This document shows, in pieces, positions 1 through 6,090 of a stretch of 7,526 bases of DNA. The stretch spans positions 853 to 8,378 of the forward strand of contig PMDX01000193.1 in NCBI GenBank assembly GCA_003154635.1. The letters are read 5' to 3'. Position 1 is the stretch's first letter; each line of letters starts with the position of its first letter. The notes under the pieces were generated by a model. That model worked only from the letters and a program-made list of their open reading frames with translations. It did no database searches and was not told the origin of the DNA. The stretch is from Actinomycetota bacterium. Lineage in GTDB: Bacteria; Actinomycetota; Geothermincolia; Fen-727; Anoxymicrobiaceae. The position numbers and the translations under genes are program-made.

Positions 1-674
1 AAGCCCCTGGAGGCTGTTGCGTTTCCGAGAAGCTCGAGAGCCTGCTCATAGAAATCGGCCGGCTCTTCGGCGTCGAGCATGCCAAGTCCGCGCAGGGCGA
101 CCGCCTTGAGGTTCTTGGCACCCATCACAGCGCCGAGCGCCGCGCTGTCACCGGACCCCCAGTAGTTAATAGAGTAGGAAGCAAGGTTCGTAGCAGCCTC
201 ACCGGCGGGCCCTATGGAGATGACCTGGATCAGGCTCTCGCCCATGTCGTGCCTGACAGTATCGGTAGTCTGCCAGGTGTCCAGGCCCCTGAGCGAGGAA
301 GCGTCTTTGATATCGGCGACGCCATCGTGCAGCCAGAGGTAGACCGGCTTTGAGGCTGCTCCCTTGATCACGACCGCCGAGAAACCGGAGAGCTTCATCT
401 CGGCCCCCGCGAACTGGCTCAGCGGAGAGACAGCAAGTTCGCCCGTCACGGGGCTCTTGCCAATCATGAATCCCAGGCATGCGCCAGGCACCGGGGTGCC
501 GGTGAAAAGACCGGAGCCCAGCACGAGCGGATCTGAATCGGAGTATTTGTTGTAGAGCGCGATGCCGGCGGGAAGACCCGGCCCTGTTTCATCGAGTTCG
601 TCGAAATCGACCTGCTCGGTCTTGCCGGCGTCGAGGTCCACGACTAATACATCACCGTAGTACATGGTATCCAT
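1..674 (-). CDS. Aldehyde:ferredoxin oxidoreductase family protein, N-terminal part (3' end outside window)
   Basis: Reading in from position 674 gives 224 residues with no stop; the gene leaves the window at base 1. The N-terminus (GDVLVVDLDAGKTEQ), the block PLVLGSGLFTGTPVPGA, GKSPVTGELAVS, the AEMKLSGFSAVVIKG stretch, IGPAGEAA and LGAVMGAKNLKAVALRG follow the order of the AOR N-terminal domain, which holds the tungsto- or molybdo-bispterin in this family. Known members oxidise aldehydes to acids with ferredoxin, but the family also includes BamB-type benzoyl-CoA reductase subunits, so the reaction is open. The ATG at 674 follows AAGGAG at a good distance; a second ATG lies three codons in. 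The gene starts 11 nt after the ferredoxin-like gene, so the two are probably cotranscribed. Oddities: the usual glycine/arginine-rich start (GGRGL type) reads GPGLP, and the usual RGG before LGAVMG reads DSA. The Fe-S cysteines of the family lie mainly further downstream and cannot be checked here. Confidence 0.9.
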   Translation of the reverse strand, partial: MDTMYYGDVLVVDLDAGKTEQVDFDELDETGPGLPAGIALYNKYSDSDPLVLGSGLFTGTPVPGACLGFMIGKSPVTGELAVSPLSQFAGAEMKLSGFSAVVIKGAASKPVYLWLHDGVADIKDASSLRGLDTWQTTDTVRHDMGESLIQVISIGPAGEAATNLASYSINYWGSGDSAALGAVMGAKNLKAVALRGLGMLDAEEPADFYEQALELLGNATASRG

Positions 675-685
675 TGCGGGACTCC

Positions 686-1036
686 TTACTCGAGATAGAG
701 AGCGTTCTGCGGGCAGATCGCGACGCATTGCGGTTCGAGCCCGGCACTTTCGCACATGTCGCAAGCCTCCCGTATAAGGACAGGCTTTGCCGATGCTCCG
801 CCTCCGCCGGCCCCCGCACTTTGCTGCAGCTCCCCCAGCTTGACTGCTTCCGCGCCCTCTGGCTTGCCGAGAAAAAGGTCCTCTTCGGTCTTGACTATGA
901 CCCCCATGTAATCTTTTTTCTCGTCGGCGCGATAAAGCATGATGCTGGACGAGATGATGCTGAACGCCTCATCCCAATGGTACCCGCACGCGAGTTCGCA
1001 CAGGCTGCAGCCAGTGCACTCGAGCGGTTTGACCAT
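686..1036 (-). CDS. Ferredoxin-like protein with two 4Fe-4S motifs, likely electron partner of the AOR
   Basis: A 116-residue protein if it starts at ATG 1036. It has a compact CxxCxxCxxxC motif at residues 7-17 (CTGCSLCELAC) and a second, spread motif, C92-x2-C95-x8-C104-x3-C108-P, at the C-terminus. That is enough for two 4Fe-4S clusters, as in HycB/CooF-type and AOR-associated ferredoxins. The middle (about 18-91) carries no cysteine and includes a Gly/Ala-rich linker near 75-82. It lies directly upstream of the AOR gene (11 nt gap), which suggests it carries electrons to or from that enzyme. Start choice: the frame is open upstream to ATG 1090 and TTG 1093, but neither has a clear ribosome binding site. 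ATG 1036 is preceded by GAGGGTC and puts the first cysteine at residue 7, as is usual for such proteins. The longer 134-residue form cannot be excluded. Confidence 0.85.
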   Translation of the reverse strand: MVKPLECTGCSLCELACGYHWDEAFSIISSSIMLYRADEKKDYMGVIVKTEEDLFLGKPEGAEAVKLGELQQSAGAGGGGASAKPVLIREACDMCESAGLEPQCVAICPQNALYLE

Positions 1037-1097
1037 GACCCTCAAAGCCGCCTCCCTTCCCGACCCGACAGTCACCCGTAATTCTATCATCAAGAGA

Positions 1098-1111
1098 GCG
1101 CTTCGGCGCTA
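1098..1111. repeat. Small perfect hairpin AGCGC-TTCG-GCGCT
   Basis: A 5-bp stem with a four-base loop (TTCG on the plus strand, CGAA on the minus strand) between the candidate promoter and the start of the ferredoxin-like gene. In the minus-strand transcript it would lie near the 5' end of the leader. No U-tract follows on the minus strand, so it is not a terminator for that direction. Function unknown; it could be chance or a leader-stabilising hairpin. Confidence 0.4.
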
Positions 1112-1114
1112 CGA

Positions 1115-1128
1115 AATTTCGCGAAATT
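1115..1128. promoter_or_regulatory. 14-bp perfect palindrome AATTTCGCGAAATT, candidate operator
   Basis: The sequence is its own reverse complement over 14 bases and overlaps a second palindrome, CGAAATTTCG (1112-1121). It covers the -10 edge and the expected transcription start of the candidate promoter read on the minus strand, a usual place for a repressor site. It does not match the CACTGAAC elements near tetR, so a different regulator would be expected. Confidence 0.4.
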
Positions 1129-1154
1129 ATCGTTTTTTTTGCATGCACGGGCAA
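1126..1154 (-). promoter_or_regulatory. Candidate sigma70-type promoter for the ferredoxin-AOR genes
   Basis: On the minus strand: TTGCCC (1154-1149), a 17-bp spacer that includes eight A in a row, then GATAAT (1131-1126). The -10 matches the consensus at 5 of 6 positions and the -35 at 4 of 6. It sits in the 240-nt gap before the ferredoxin-like gene, with an expected start near 1119. Predicted by eye only. The rest of the gap (about 1155-1247) is GC-rich, with an imperfect hairpin at 1169-1202 and no coding signal I can support. Confidence 0.45.
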
Positions 1155-1247
1155 GCCTGCACCTCCGAGAGAGATGACGCCCGGCGGCCGGTGGCGCCTC
1201 TCGCGCTCCGTGCCGCCAGGCTCTCTCCAGTGTGACCTCGAGCCGCA

Positions 1248-1281
1248 CTTGAAAAAACAGATCTGACCCCGGGTTTTCAAG
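1248..1281. repeat. 8-bp inverted repeat across the stop codon of the second flavoprotein gene
   Basis: CTTGAAAA (1248-1255) and TTTTCAAG (1274-1281) are exact inverted copies. Between them lies the palindrome CAGATCTG (1258-1265), followed on the minus strand by six T. In the minus-strand RNA this can fold over the end of the gene and may act as a weak 3' end or mRNA stabiliser. The stem is AT-rich, so a strong intrinsic terminator is unlikely. Confidence 0.35.
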
Positions 1282-2812
1282 CCCCTTCGACGGGAAGGTT
1301 GAGCCTCCCTGGAGCCATTATGTTTCTGGGGTCGATGTCGGCTTTCAGCTCGCCCAGAAGCTCGCTGTAGGTGCCAAGCCTCGGCGTCTGCAAAGTACCG
1401 AAGTTGAAGCTGCCGGAGCCGCCGTACGGGCGGTCGAAGAAGCCGCCGTCGTCGAGGACCATGTTGATCGCGTCGTACCCGAACGCCAGCCCGCGCTTCA
1501 CGCTCTCCGAGTCGTCGAAGCTGATGAAGAAGTCCAGCTCCAGCATGACGCTTCGGCCGAACTCGAGCGGCTGCGTGTAGACCGTGACTTCCTGTGGCGG
1601 ATACGTATCCTGCCACTTACGCCAGTCCGCGTCCTTGAAGTGCTTGTCGGCGAGCCTCTGGTACTTCTTGTGGAGGTCCGAGACCCTGTCAAGACTCGTG
1701 TTGAACCAGACGACCTGGAACGAGCCGAAGAACCGCGTGACCCTCATCGTGCTCTGCAGGACCTTGCACTCGTAACATATGTCCCCGATCATGTCGGAGA
1801 GCATGTCCACGATCGAGTCGTCCATCAGCTCGAAGCCGTTGCGCTCGACCAGCCTGAGAAACTGCTCCTCCTTGAGGTGCACCTCCTCCTCGTTCTCGCC
1901 GCCCATGATGACGATGGCGTTGTTGCGCGGGATGTACTCGACGATACCCGCGCCCACCTCGTCGTCCTCGGTCGCGAACCAGGAAAAGTAGCTGTCCTGC
2001 AGGTGGGAGCACTCATTCACGAAGTCCTCGCGGGTCACCTCGTAGAAGAAGTCGGAGACCCTGTTCAGGTCCTCGCTCTCGAACTGCGCCACCTTCAGCA
2101 CCTCGACATTCGGCCACTCGTAAACCTGGGTGATCATCTCGACCATAACCCCGAAGATGCCCATGGATGAGTGGAAAAGCCCGCTTATGTCGGGCCCCGG
2201 GCCCTCGACGCATACCTTCTCCGCGCCGGGTAGGGCGCTCGAGCCGGTCTTCAGTATCTCGCCGTCGGGCATCACGAAAGTCATAGAGACGATGTGGTCC
2301 GGGCCGACCCCGAACTTGTTGGCGGGCATGCCGATGCCCTTGTCCATGTGGTTGGTCGCGACGCCGGCGGTATGCGGCCCCGAGGGGTTGACCGCATAGA
2401 GCCCCTGCTTGCGGAGCATGTTCTGCGCGACCCCGAAGCGGACCGCCGGCTGCATGGTGATGGTCATGTTCTCTTCGTCGATCTCGAGTATCTTGTCCAT
2501 CCTGCGCAGGTCGAGCAGTATCCCGCCCCGCTGCGGTATGCAGCCTCCGGCGCAGTTGATCGCGGCCGAGGCCGGCTGGACCGCCATGCCGTATCGCCCG
2601 GCGATGCGGACTATCTCCTGCACCTGCTCGGTGTTCTCGGGGAGCGCCACTATGTGTGGCTTCTTGGCAGCCTCGAAGCTGTTGTCCTTGGAGTAGCCGA
2701 TGGTGATAGCCGGGTCGTCGGTGACCCAGTCTTCGCCGACTACGCCCTTAACCAGCTCGAGCACCTCACCTACCGTGTCTTCGACGGTCGAATCGTACGG
2801 CCTGACTGCCAT
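1277..2812 (-). CDS. FAD-dependent oxidase/dehydrogenase of the VAO/4-cresol dehydrogenase type
   Basis: 511 residues from ATG 2812. Residues about 50-190 look like the PCMH-type FAD-binding domain (FAD_binding_4): IVALPENTEQVQEIVRIA, a divergent PASAAINCAGG phosphate loop, LLDLRRMDKILEID, then MDKGIG and VMPDGEILKTG. GPDISGLFHSSMGIFG near 206-221 and the C-terminal DPRNIMAPGRLNLP resemble the vanillyl-alcohol oxidase/4-cresol dehydrogenase group more than GlcD. Members dehydrogenate alcohols, alkylphenols or hydroxy acids; the substrate here is unknown. The block that usually reads YTPYG in that group is MPANKFG, so a changed substrate is likely. The start is preceded by a G-rich GGTGAG site inside the end of the upstream gene, and only one base separates that gene's TGA from this ATG, so translation is coupled. 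The frame extends 11 codons further to a TTG, but this would overlap the upstream gene and is less likely. Confidence 0.88.
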   Translation of the reverse strand: MAVRPYDSTVEDTVGEVLELVKGVVGEDWVTDDPAITIGYSKDNSFEAAKKPHIVALPENTEQVQEIVRIAGRYGMAVQPASAAINCAGGCIPQRGGILLDLRRMDKILEIDEENMTITMQPAVRFGVAQNMLRKQGLYAVNPSGPHTAGVATNHMDKGIGMPANKFGVGPDHIVSMTFVMPDGEILKTGSSALPGAEKVCVEGPGPDISGLFHSSMGIFGVMVEMITQVYEWPNVEVLKVAQFESEDLNRVSDFFYEVTREDFVNECSHLQDSYFSWFATEDDEVGAGIVEYIPRNNAIVIMGGENEEEVHLKEEQFLRLVERNGFELMDDSIVDMLSDMIGDICYECKVLQSTMRVTRFFGSFQVVWFNTSLDRVSDLHKKYQRLADKHFKDADWRKWQDTYPPQEVTVYTQPLEFGRSVMLELDFFISFDDSESVKRGLAFGYDAINMVLDDGGFFDRPYGGSGSFNFGTLQTPRLGTYSELLGELKADIDPRNIMAPGRLNLPVEGA

Positions 2813-2813
2813 C

Positions 2814-4031
2814 TCACTCACCCCCCACGCCGACAGAGCCGGCAAGCAACTCGAAGATGTTCATGACTTCCATCCCGTCGGACGCGCCCCTGAGGTTCTG
2901 CTCGCAGAACGGGCCGGCCGTAACCAGCGCTTCGGCCCCGTTCTCCTTAGCCTCGTAGAGTCGCTCCTCGGCGGCCCACTGCGCGAAGTCCGGGAAAGCG
3001 GTCCGGACCCCGGCCCCGGCGCCGCAGCACCAGGCGTTGTCCTTCGAGCGCTGCATCTCGACGAGCTCGAGCCCGGGGATGGCGTTGAGGATTTCCCTTG
3101 GAGGGTCGTAGATGCCACAGTATCTCCCGAGATGGCACGGGTCGTGGTATGTCAGCTTCATGTCGACCTCGCCCTCGGGCTTGAGTGCACCGCTGGCCAC
3201 GAGGTCCGCGAGCATCTCGACGAGGTGGACGACCTTGTACGACGGCTTCTGTATCTCCGGGTACTCCTCCTTGAGCACCGAGTAGCACCCCGCGCAGCCG
3301 GTCACTATCGTCTTGACGCCGAGGCCTTCGAGCATCTCGATGTTCTCACGCGCCATCTTCTCGAACGTCGGGCGGTCCCCGATGCGCAGCACCGTCGACC
3401 CGCAGCACAGCTCCTTCTCGCCCAAGATGCCGAAGTCGACGCCCGCCTTCTGCAGGAGCTGCGCCGAGAGCTTCAGCGTGTCGCTCAGGTTCGCGTCCAG
3501 CGCGTACGTGCAGCCCGTGTAGAAGAGTACTTCCGGGCTGTCTTTTTCGGCGTCTTTTATGCCCATCTTCTTCGACCAGGCGGCGCGCTTCTGCCTGGGG
3601 GCCTGCCACGGGTTGCCGTAGTTCTCGATCGACTTGAAGAGCGGCTCGTGTTCCGGCAGGGGAGCCTCACCGTCACGCACCGCCCGCTCCCTCAGGGCAG
3701 TGATCGTCTTCAGGGGATCCTTGCCAGAGTACGGAGCGCAATTCGACATGCAGCCCCCACACTCGGTGCACGTATAGAGCGCGTGCAGGAGCCTCTCGGA
3801 GTAGTCGAGCTGGCCGGTGATGAGGCCGCGAGCGATGTCCTGCTTGCCCGACGCGTAGTACGCCTCGAAGCGGTATTTCTTGCCAGGCGGGCACATGTCG
3901 ACAAACCTCGGGTCCTCGTACTCGCCCTGATAGACGTGGATGTACTTACACAGCGAGCACTTACTGCAGCGGTACGCCCATTTCTGCACCTGCAGGAGCG
4001 GGTCGTACGGATCGCGGTTGAACTTCGACAT
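2814..4031 (-). CDS. GlcF/HdrD-like iron-sulfur protein with two 4Fe-4S motifs and two CCG domains
   Basis: 405 residues, about the size of GlcF. The N-terminal part has C22-x2-C25-x2-C28 with a displaced C47-P, then a standard C88-x2-C91-x2-C94-x3-C98. Two cysteine-rich CCG domains follow: C174, C209-C210-G, C246-x2-C249; and C299, C335-C336-G, C376. Such proteins pass electrons from a flavoprotein to a quinone, disulfide or another Fe-S carrier and often sit at the membrane, though I see no membrane segment. Its place between two FAD proteins fits a GlcDEF-like complex. The ATG at 4031 shares its A with the TGA of the preceding gene (TGATG), with a G-rich AAGGGGGGTGA just upstream; a GTG one codon earlier is possible. 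Oddity: the last CxxC reads G373-P-F-C376, so one expected ligand is glycine. Confidence 0.92.
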   Translation of the reverse strand: MSKFNRDPYDPLLQVQKWAYRCSKCSLCKYIHVYQGEYEDPRFVDMCPPGKKYRFEAYYASGKQDIARGLITGQLDYSERLLHALYTCTECGGCMSNCAPYSGKDPLKTITALRERAVRDGEAPLPEHEPLFKSIENYGNPWQAPRQKRAAWSKKMGIKDAEKDSPEVLFYTGCTYALDANLSDTLKLSAQLLQKAGVDFGILGEKELCCGSTVLRIGDRPTFEKMARENIEMLEGLGVKTIVTGCAGCYSVLKEEYPEIQKPSYKVVHLVEMLADLVASGALKPEGEVDMKLTYHDPCHLGRYCGIYDPPREILNAIPGLELVEMQRSKDNAWCCGAGAGVRTAFPDFAQWAAEERLYEAKENGAEALVTAGPFCEQNLRGASDGMEVMNIFELLAGSVGVGGE

Positions 4032-5356
4032 CACTCGTCACCCCCCTTGATTACCTGGTCGGGGTTCATGATGCCGTGCGGGTCCATGCGCCGCTTGGCG
4101 ATCTCGACCAGCCTGGCGTAGTTGCCCGTGCGCTCGTACATGGCGTGCGCCAGCGAGCCGGTCGGGCTGGAGAAGAAAGCCCCCGCGTCCAGCAGCTTCT
4201 CGAACGTGTCCATCCCGGGCCTCTTCGGCAGCTCGTAATGGTTGTAGACCGAAGCCCCGCGCTTTACCGGAATTACCATCCGCGGCGTATCGGCTCCGAC
4301 GATCGGGTCGAACTCTTCGACCTTTGAGAAAAGCGTGTAGAAGCCGACCGTCCCGTCGGGAGCGTCCCACGGAGAGCGCAGCGCCTTCTCGAACTCGGGC
4401 GCGAGCTCGTTAAGCTCATTGGTGGACCCGAGCTCCTCGTCTATGCGCTTTCGGTAGTATTCGACCAGGTCGGCCGAACCCTCCAGCGCCGCTACGGTGA
4501 GCCACGGTGCCCCGACCTTCGCATCGATGACAGCCTCGGCCTTGGCCTTGTTCAGGGCCAGGCATTCGACCGCCATCTCGCGCCGCGAGATGAACTGAGC
4601 GGCCCTGAGCGCACTCTGCTTGTCGGCGAACCCGAGCACCATCACCTTTCGCGCCTCGAAGTACGGGTACAGGTGCACGAACCCCTTGTAGGAGAGGCCG
4701 AACATGTTATGCGACCCCAGAATCAGGCGGGAGATATTGGGGCCCCCGTCCTCGCGCCAGTTGATCAGATTGCTTTCCGCGGAAGGGTTAGCGTGTGACC
4801 CGCTCCTGTAGTCGCGGCCATCGGCCAGCAACGTGTGCAGGTTGGAGATCTGCTTGTTTGTATATCGCGAAGACATCAGCACGATGTCTTTCTCCTGGAA
4901 CGCGCCGAGCACGCTGTGATGCCGGGCGGCAGCCGGCAGCGCCATCCTCAGGCCCAGCGCTTCCACCTGTGGTAGAAGCTGCTCCCAGGTCACCCCCGGC
5001 TCGACAACCGCGAACAACCGCTTCGGATCGAGCGACCAGACCCTGTCCATGAGCGATTGGTCCACGATTATTCCGGGCTGCCGCGGCTCGAGTCCGAACG
5101 GCATCGGCGTGTAAAGCGCGGTGCCGCTTCGGTTGGCCATCCCGATGAGCCCCTCCAGCTCCTCCATGCCGCGGGGTTTCACGATGGCCAGGATCTTCTC
5201 CGCGTCGCCGGCGTCCGCGAGGTAAGGCTCGATATCACCAGCGTCCGTGGAGAACCGTTCCTCCTCGCTGTATATGAGCCTACGCACCTCCGCGACCACG
5301 AGCGAACTCTCTTTGACTTCGACCGCTTCCAAGCTCAACACCTCCCTGGCTTCCAT
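4031..5356 (-). CDS. FAD-binding oxidase/dehydrogenase subunit, VAO fold (divergent)
   Basis: 441 residues from ATG 5356. The FAD-binding half shows ILAIVKPRGMEELEGLIGMANRSG, IIVDQSLMDRVWSLDPKRLFAVVEPGVTWEQLLPQVEALGL and the late block NISRLILGSHNMFG, matching the order of PCMH-type FAD proteins and the equivalent block of the other flavoprotein in this cluster. The C-terminus DPHGIMNPDQV is the usual end of the FAD-linked oxidase C domain. The glycine-rich phosphate loop is poorly kept (PMPFGLEPRQPG), so FAD binding may be altered or this may be a GlcE-like accessory subunit. It is first of three coupled genes. Start is uncertain: no good ribosome site precedes ATG 5356, whereas GGGAGG lies 8 nt before a TTG at 5332 (residue 9). 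It lies 86 nt after the SCP2 gene. Confidence 0.83.
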   Translation of the reverse strand: MEAREVLSLEAVEVKESSLVVAEVRRLIYSEEERFSTDAGDIEPYLADAGDAEKILAIVKPRGMEELEGLIGMANRSGTALYTPMPFGLEPRQPGIIVDQSLMDRVWSLDPKRLFAVVEPGVTWEQLLPQVEALGLRMALPAAARHHSVLGAFQEKDIVLMSSRYTNKQISNLHTLLADGRDYRSGSHANPSAESNLINWREDGGPNISRLILGSHNMFGLSYKGFVHLYPYFEARKVMVLGFADKQSALRAAQFISRREMAVECLALNKAKAEAVIDAKVGAPWLTVAALEGSADLVEYYRKRIDEELGSTNELNELAPEFEKALRSPWDAPDGTVGFYTLFSKVEEFDPIVGADTPRMVIPVKRGASVYNHYELPKRPGMDTFEKLLDAGAFFSSPTGSLAHAMYERTGNYARLVEIAKRRMDPHGIMNPDQVIKGGDE

Positions 5357-5442
5357 GCGCTGTCGTAAACGATGAAACTGTCAGCTCCTCACGTCCCCGG
5401 CTGCGGCTTCCGGCCGCCCGGCCCGGGCCTTGCGCGGAGCGA

Positions 5443-5859
5443 TCAACCGACGTTTAGGATGGACTCGAGGCCTCTTTCCTTGAGTAACTCGGGGTAGATC
5501 TTGAAGGCAGGCTTGATAACCGGCAGCATCTTCAGCATCTTGGGTATCGAGCCCTCGGACTGTATCTCACCGCTGGATAGCGACTTGATGAGGTTGAGCT
5601 TGCCCAGCCAGAACAGGTGCGCGACGTCGGTATCCATGGTGAGCGTCGCGTCTGGCGACAGCTCGCAGGCGCCCGGCACCACCTTTATTTCGTCGCCGGT
5701 GCAGTCGATCCAAAGCTCACCGTCAGGGTCTCGATAGACGAATCGCACTATCAGCTTGGAGTCGAGGGCTTTCTGCTTGATCTTCTTGTCCTCGGACAGT
5801 TTGCCGAAGAGCTCGACGGCCACGTCGTAGAGGTCCTGGATGTTGGTGAAATAAGGCAT
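5443..5859 (-). CDS. SCP2 sterol-carrier-like lipid-binding protein
   Basis: 138 residues, the size of a free-standing SCP2 domain. The middle has the family's strand pattern: LIVRFVYRDPDGELWID, then a second strand around EIKVVPG, then the PDATLTMDTDVAHLFWLGKLN segment. The GEIQSEGSIPKMLKMLPVIKP region matches the usual SCP2 ending, in which a helix follows G-x-I-x-x-x-G. Such proteins bind fatty acyl-CoA, sterols or other hydrophobic molecules in the cytoplasm; there is no signal peptide. The ATG at 5859 has a strong AAAGGAG site. It is the first gene after the candidate operator-promoter region and probably leads the operon, which suggests a hydrophobic substrate for the flavoprotein and AOR genes downstream. 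I see no catalytic residues, so a binding role is more likely than an enzymatic one. Confidence 0.85.
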   Translation of the reverse strand: MPYFTNIQDLYDVAVELFGKLSEDKKIKQKALDSKLIVRFVYRDPDGELWIDCTGDEIKVVPGACELSPDATLTMDTDVAHLFWLGKLNLIKSLSSGEIQSEGSIPKMLKMLPVIKPAFKIYPELLKERGLESILNVG

Positions 5860-5900
5860 TGCACATCTCCTTTCCGCTTCCTACACTGAGATCTTCCAAG

Positions 5901-5920
5901 CCCCTTTTCCCCAAAAGGGG
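5901..5920. repeat. Perfect 8-bp inverted repeat CCCCTTTT / AAAAGGGG with 4-nt loop
   Basis: The two 8-bp arms are exact inverted copies, and the loop is four identical bases (GGGG in the minus-strand RNA). It lies about 42 nt upstream of the SCP2 start codon. A TTGACA (5930-5925) occurs just upstream on the minus strand, but no -10 follows at the right distance. No U-tract follows in the minus direction, so it is not a standard terminator. It could be a protein-binding site or a leader hairpin. Confidence 0.55.
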
Positions 5921-6068
5921 TACTTGTCAAATGGATGGCACGTGGTGTGCCGCCGTAGTTTACGTCAGTGAATCGGTATACCGACTTCGAATGGAGATAG
6001 TCCGCCCATCAATGTTGACATCGATTGCTGGTTGGCTAATGGTACCGTTTGAGTTGCGTCAAACCCGA

Positions 6069-6083
6069 CCTCCCGCCGGGAGG
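6069..6083. repeat. GC-rich hairpin CCTCCC-GGC-GGGAGG near the transcript 5' end
   Basis: A perfect 6-bp stem with a three-base loop, about 12-26 nt after the expected transcription start of the SCP2 operon. Hairpins at this place often protect the 5' end of an mRNA. GGGAGG also resembles a ribosome site, but no plausible start codon and frame follow it. Confidence 0.45.
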
Positions 6084-6090
6084 CTAATAA

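Noticed and set aside
1133..1140. T8 after AT-rich palindromes as a plus-strand terminator
   Set aside because: No plus-strand gene ends here, and the same bases form the A-tract spacer of a plausible minus-strand promoter.
1169..1202. GC-rich imperfect hairpin as a terminator after the flavoprotein genes
   Set aside because: The stem has mismatched internal loops and no U-tract follows on the minus strand.
969..1616. A 215-codon minus-strand frame crossing the 1094-1276 gap
   Set aside because: It overlaps the ferredoxin-like gene and the flavoprotein end in other frames and has an Arg/Gly/His-rich composition typical of an out-of-frame reading.
1640..2170. A 176-codon plus-strand frame rich in Leu, Val, Asp and His
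   Set aside because: Mirror of the minus-strand flavoprotein gene; low-complexity composition and no domain.
2700..4121. A 473-codon open frame on the plus strand
   Set aside because: It is antisense to the CCG protein and parts of both flavoproteins, whose cysteine and FAD motifs are clear on the minus strand. Long antisense frames are common in GC-rich coding DNA; its translation is rich in Leu, Val, Arg and His without a recognisable domain.
5901..5930. TTGACA (5930-5925) as the -35 of a second SCP2 promoter
   Set aside because: No -10-like sequence lies 16-18 bp downstream; the hairpin occupies that space.
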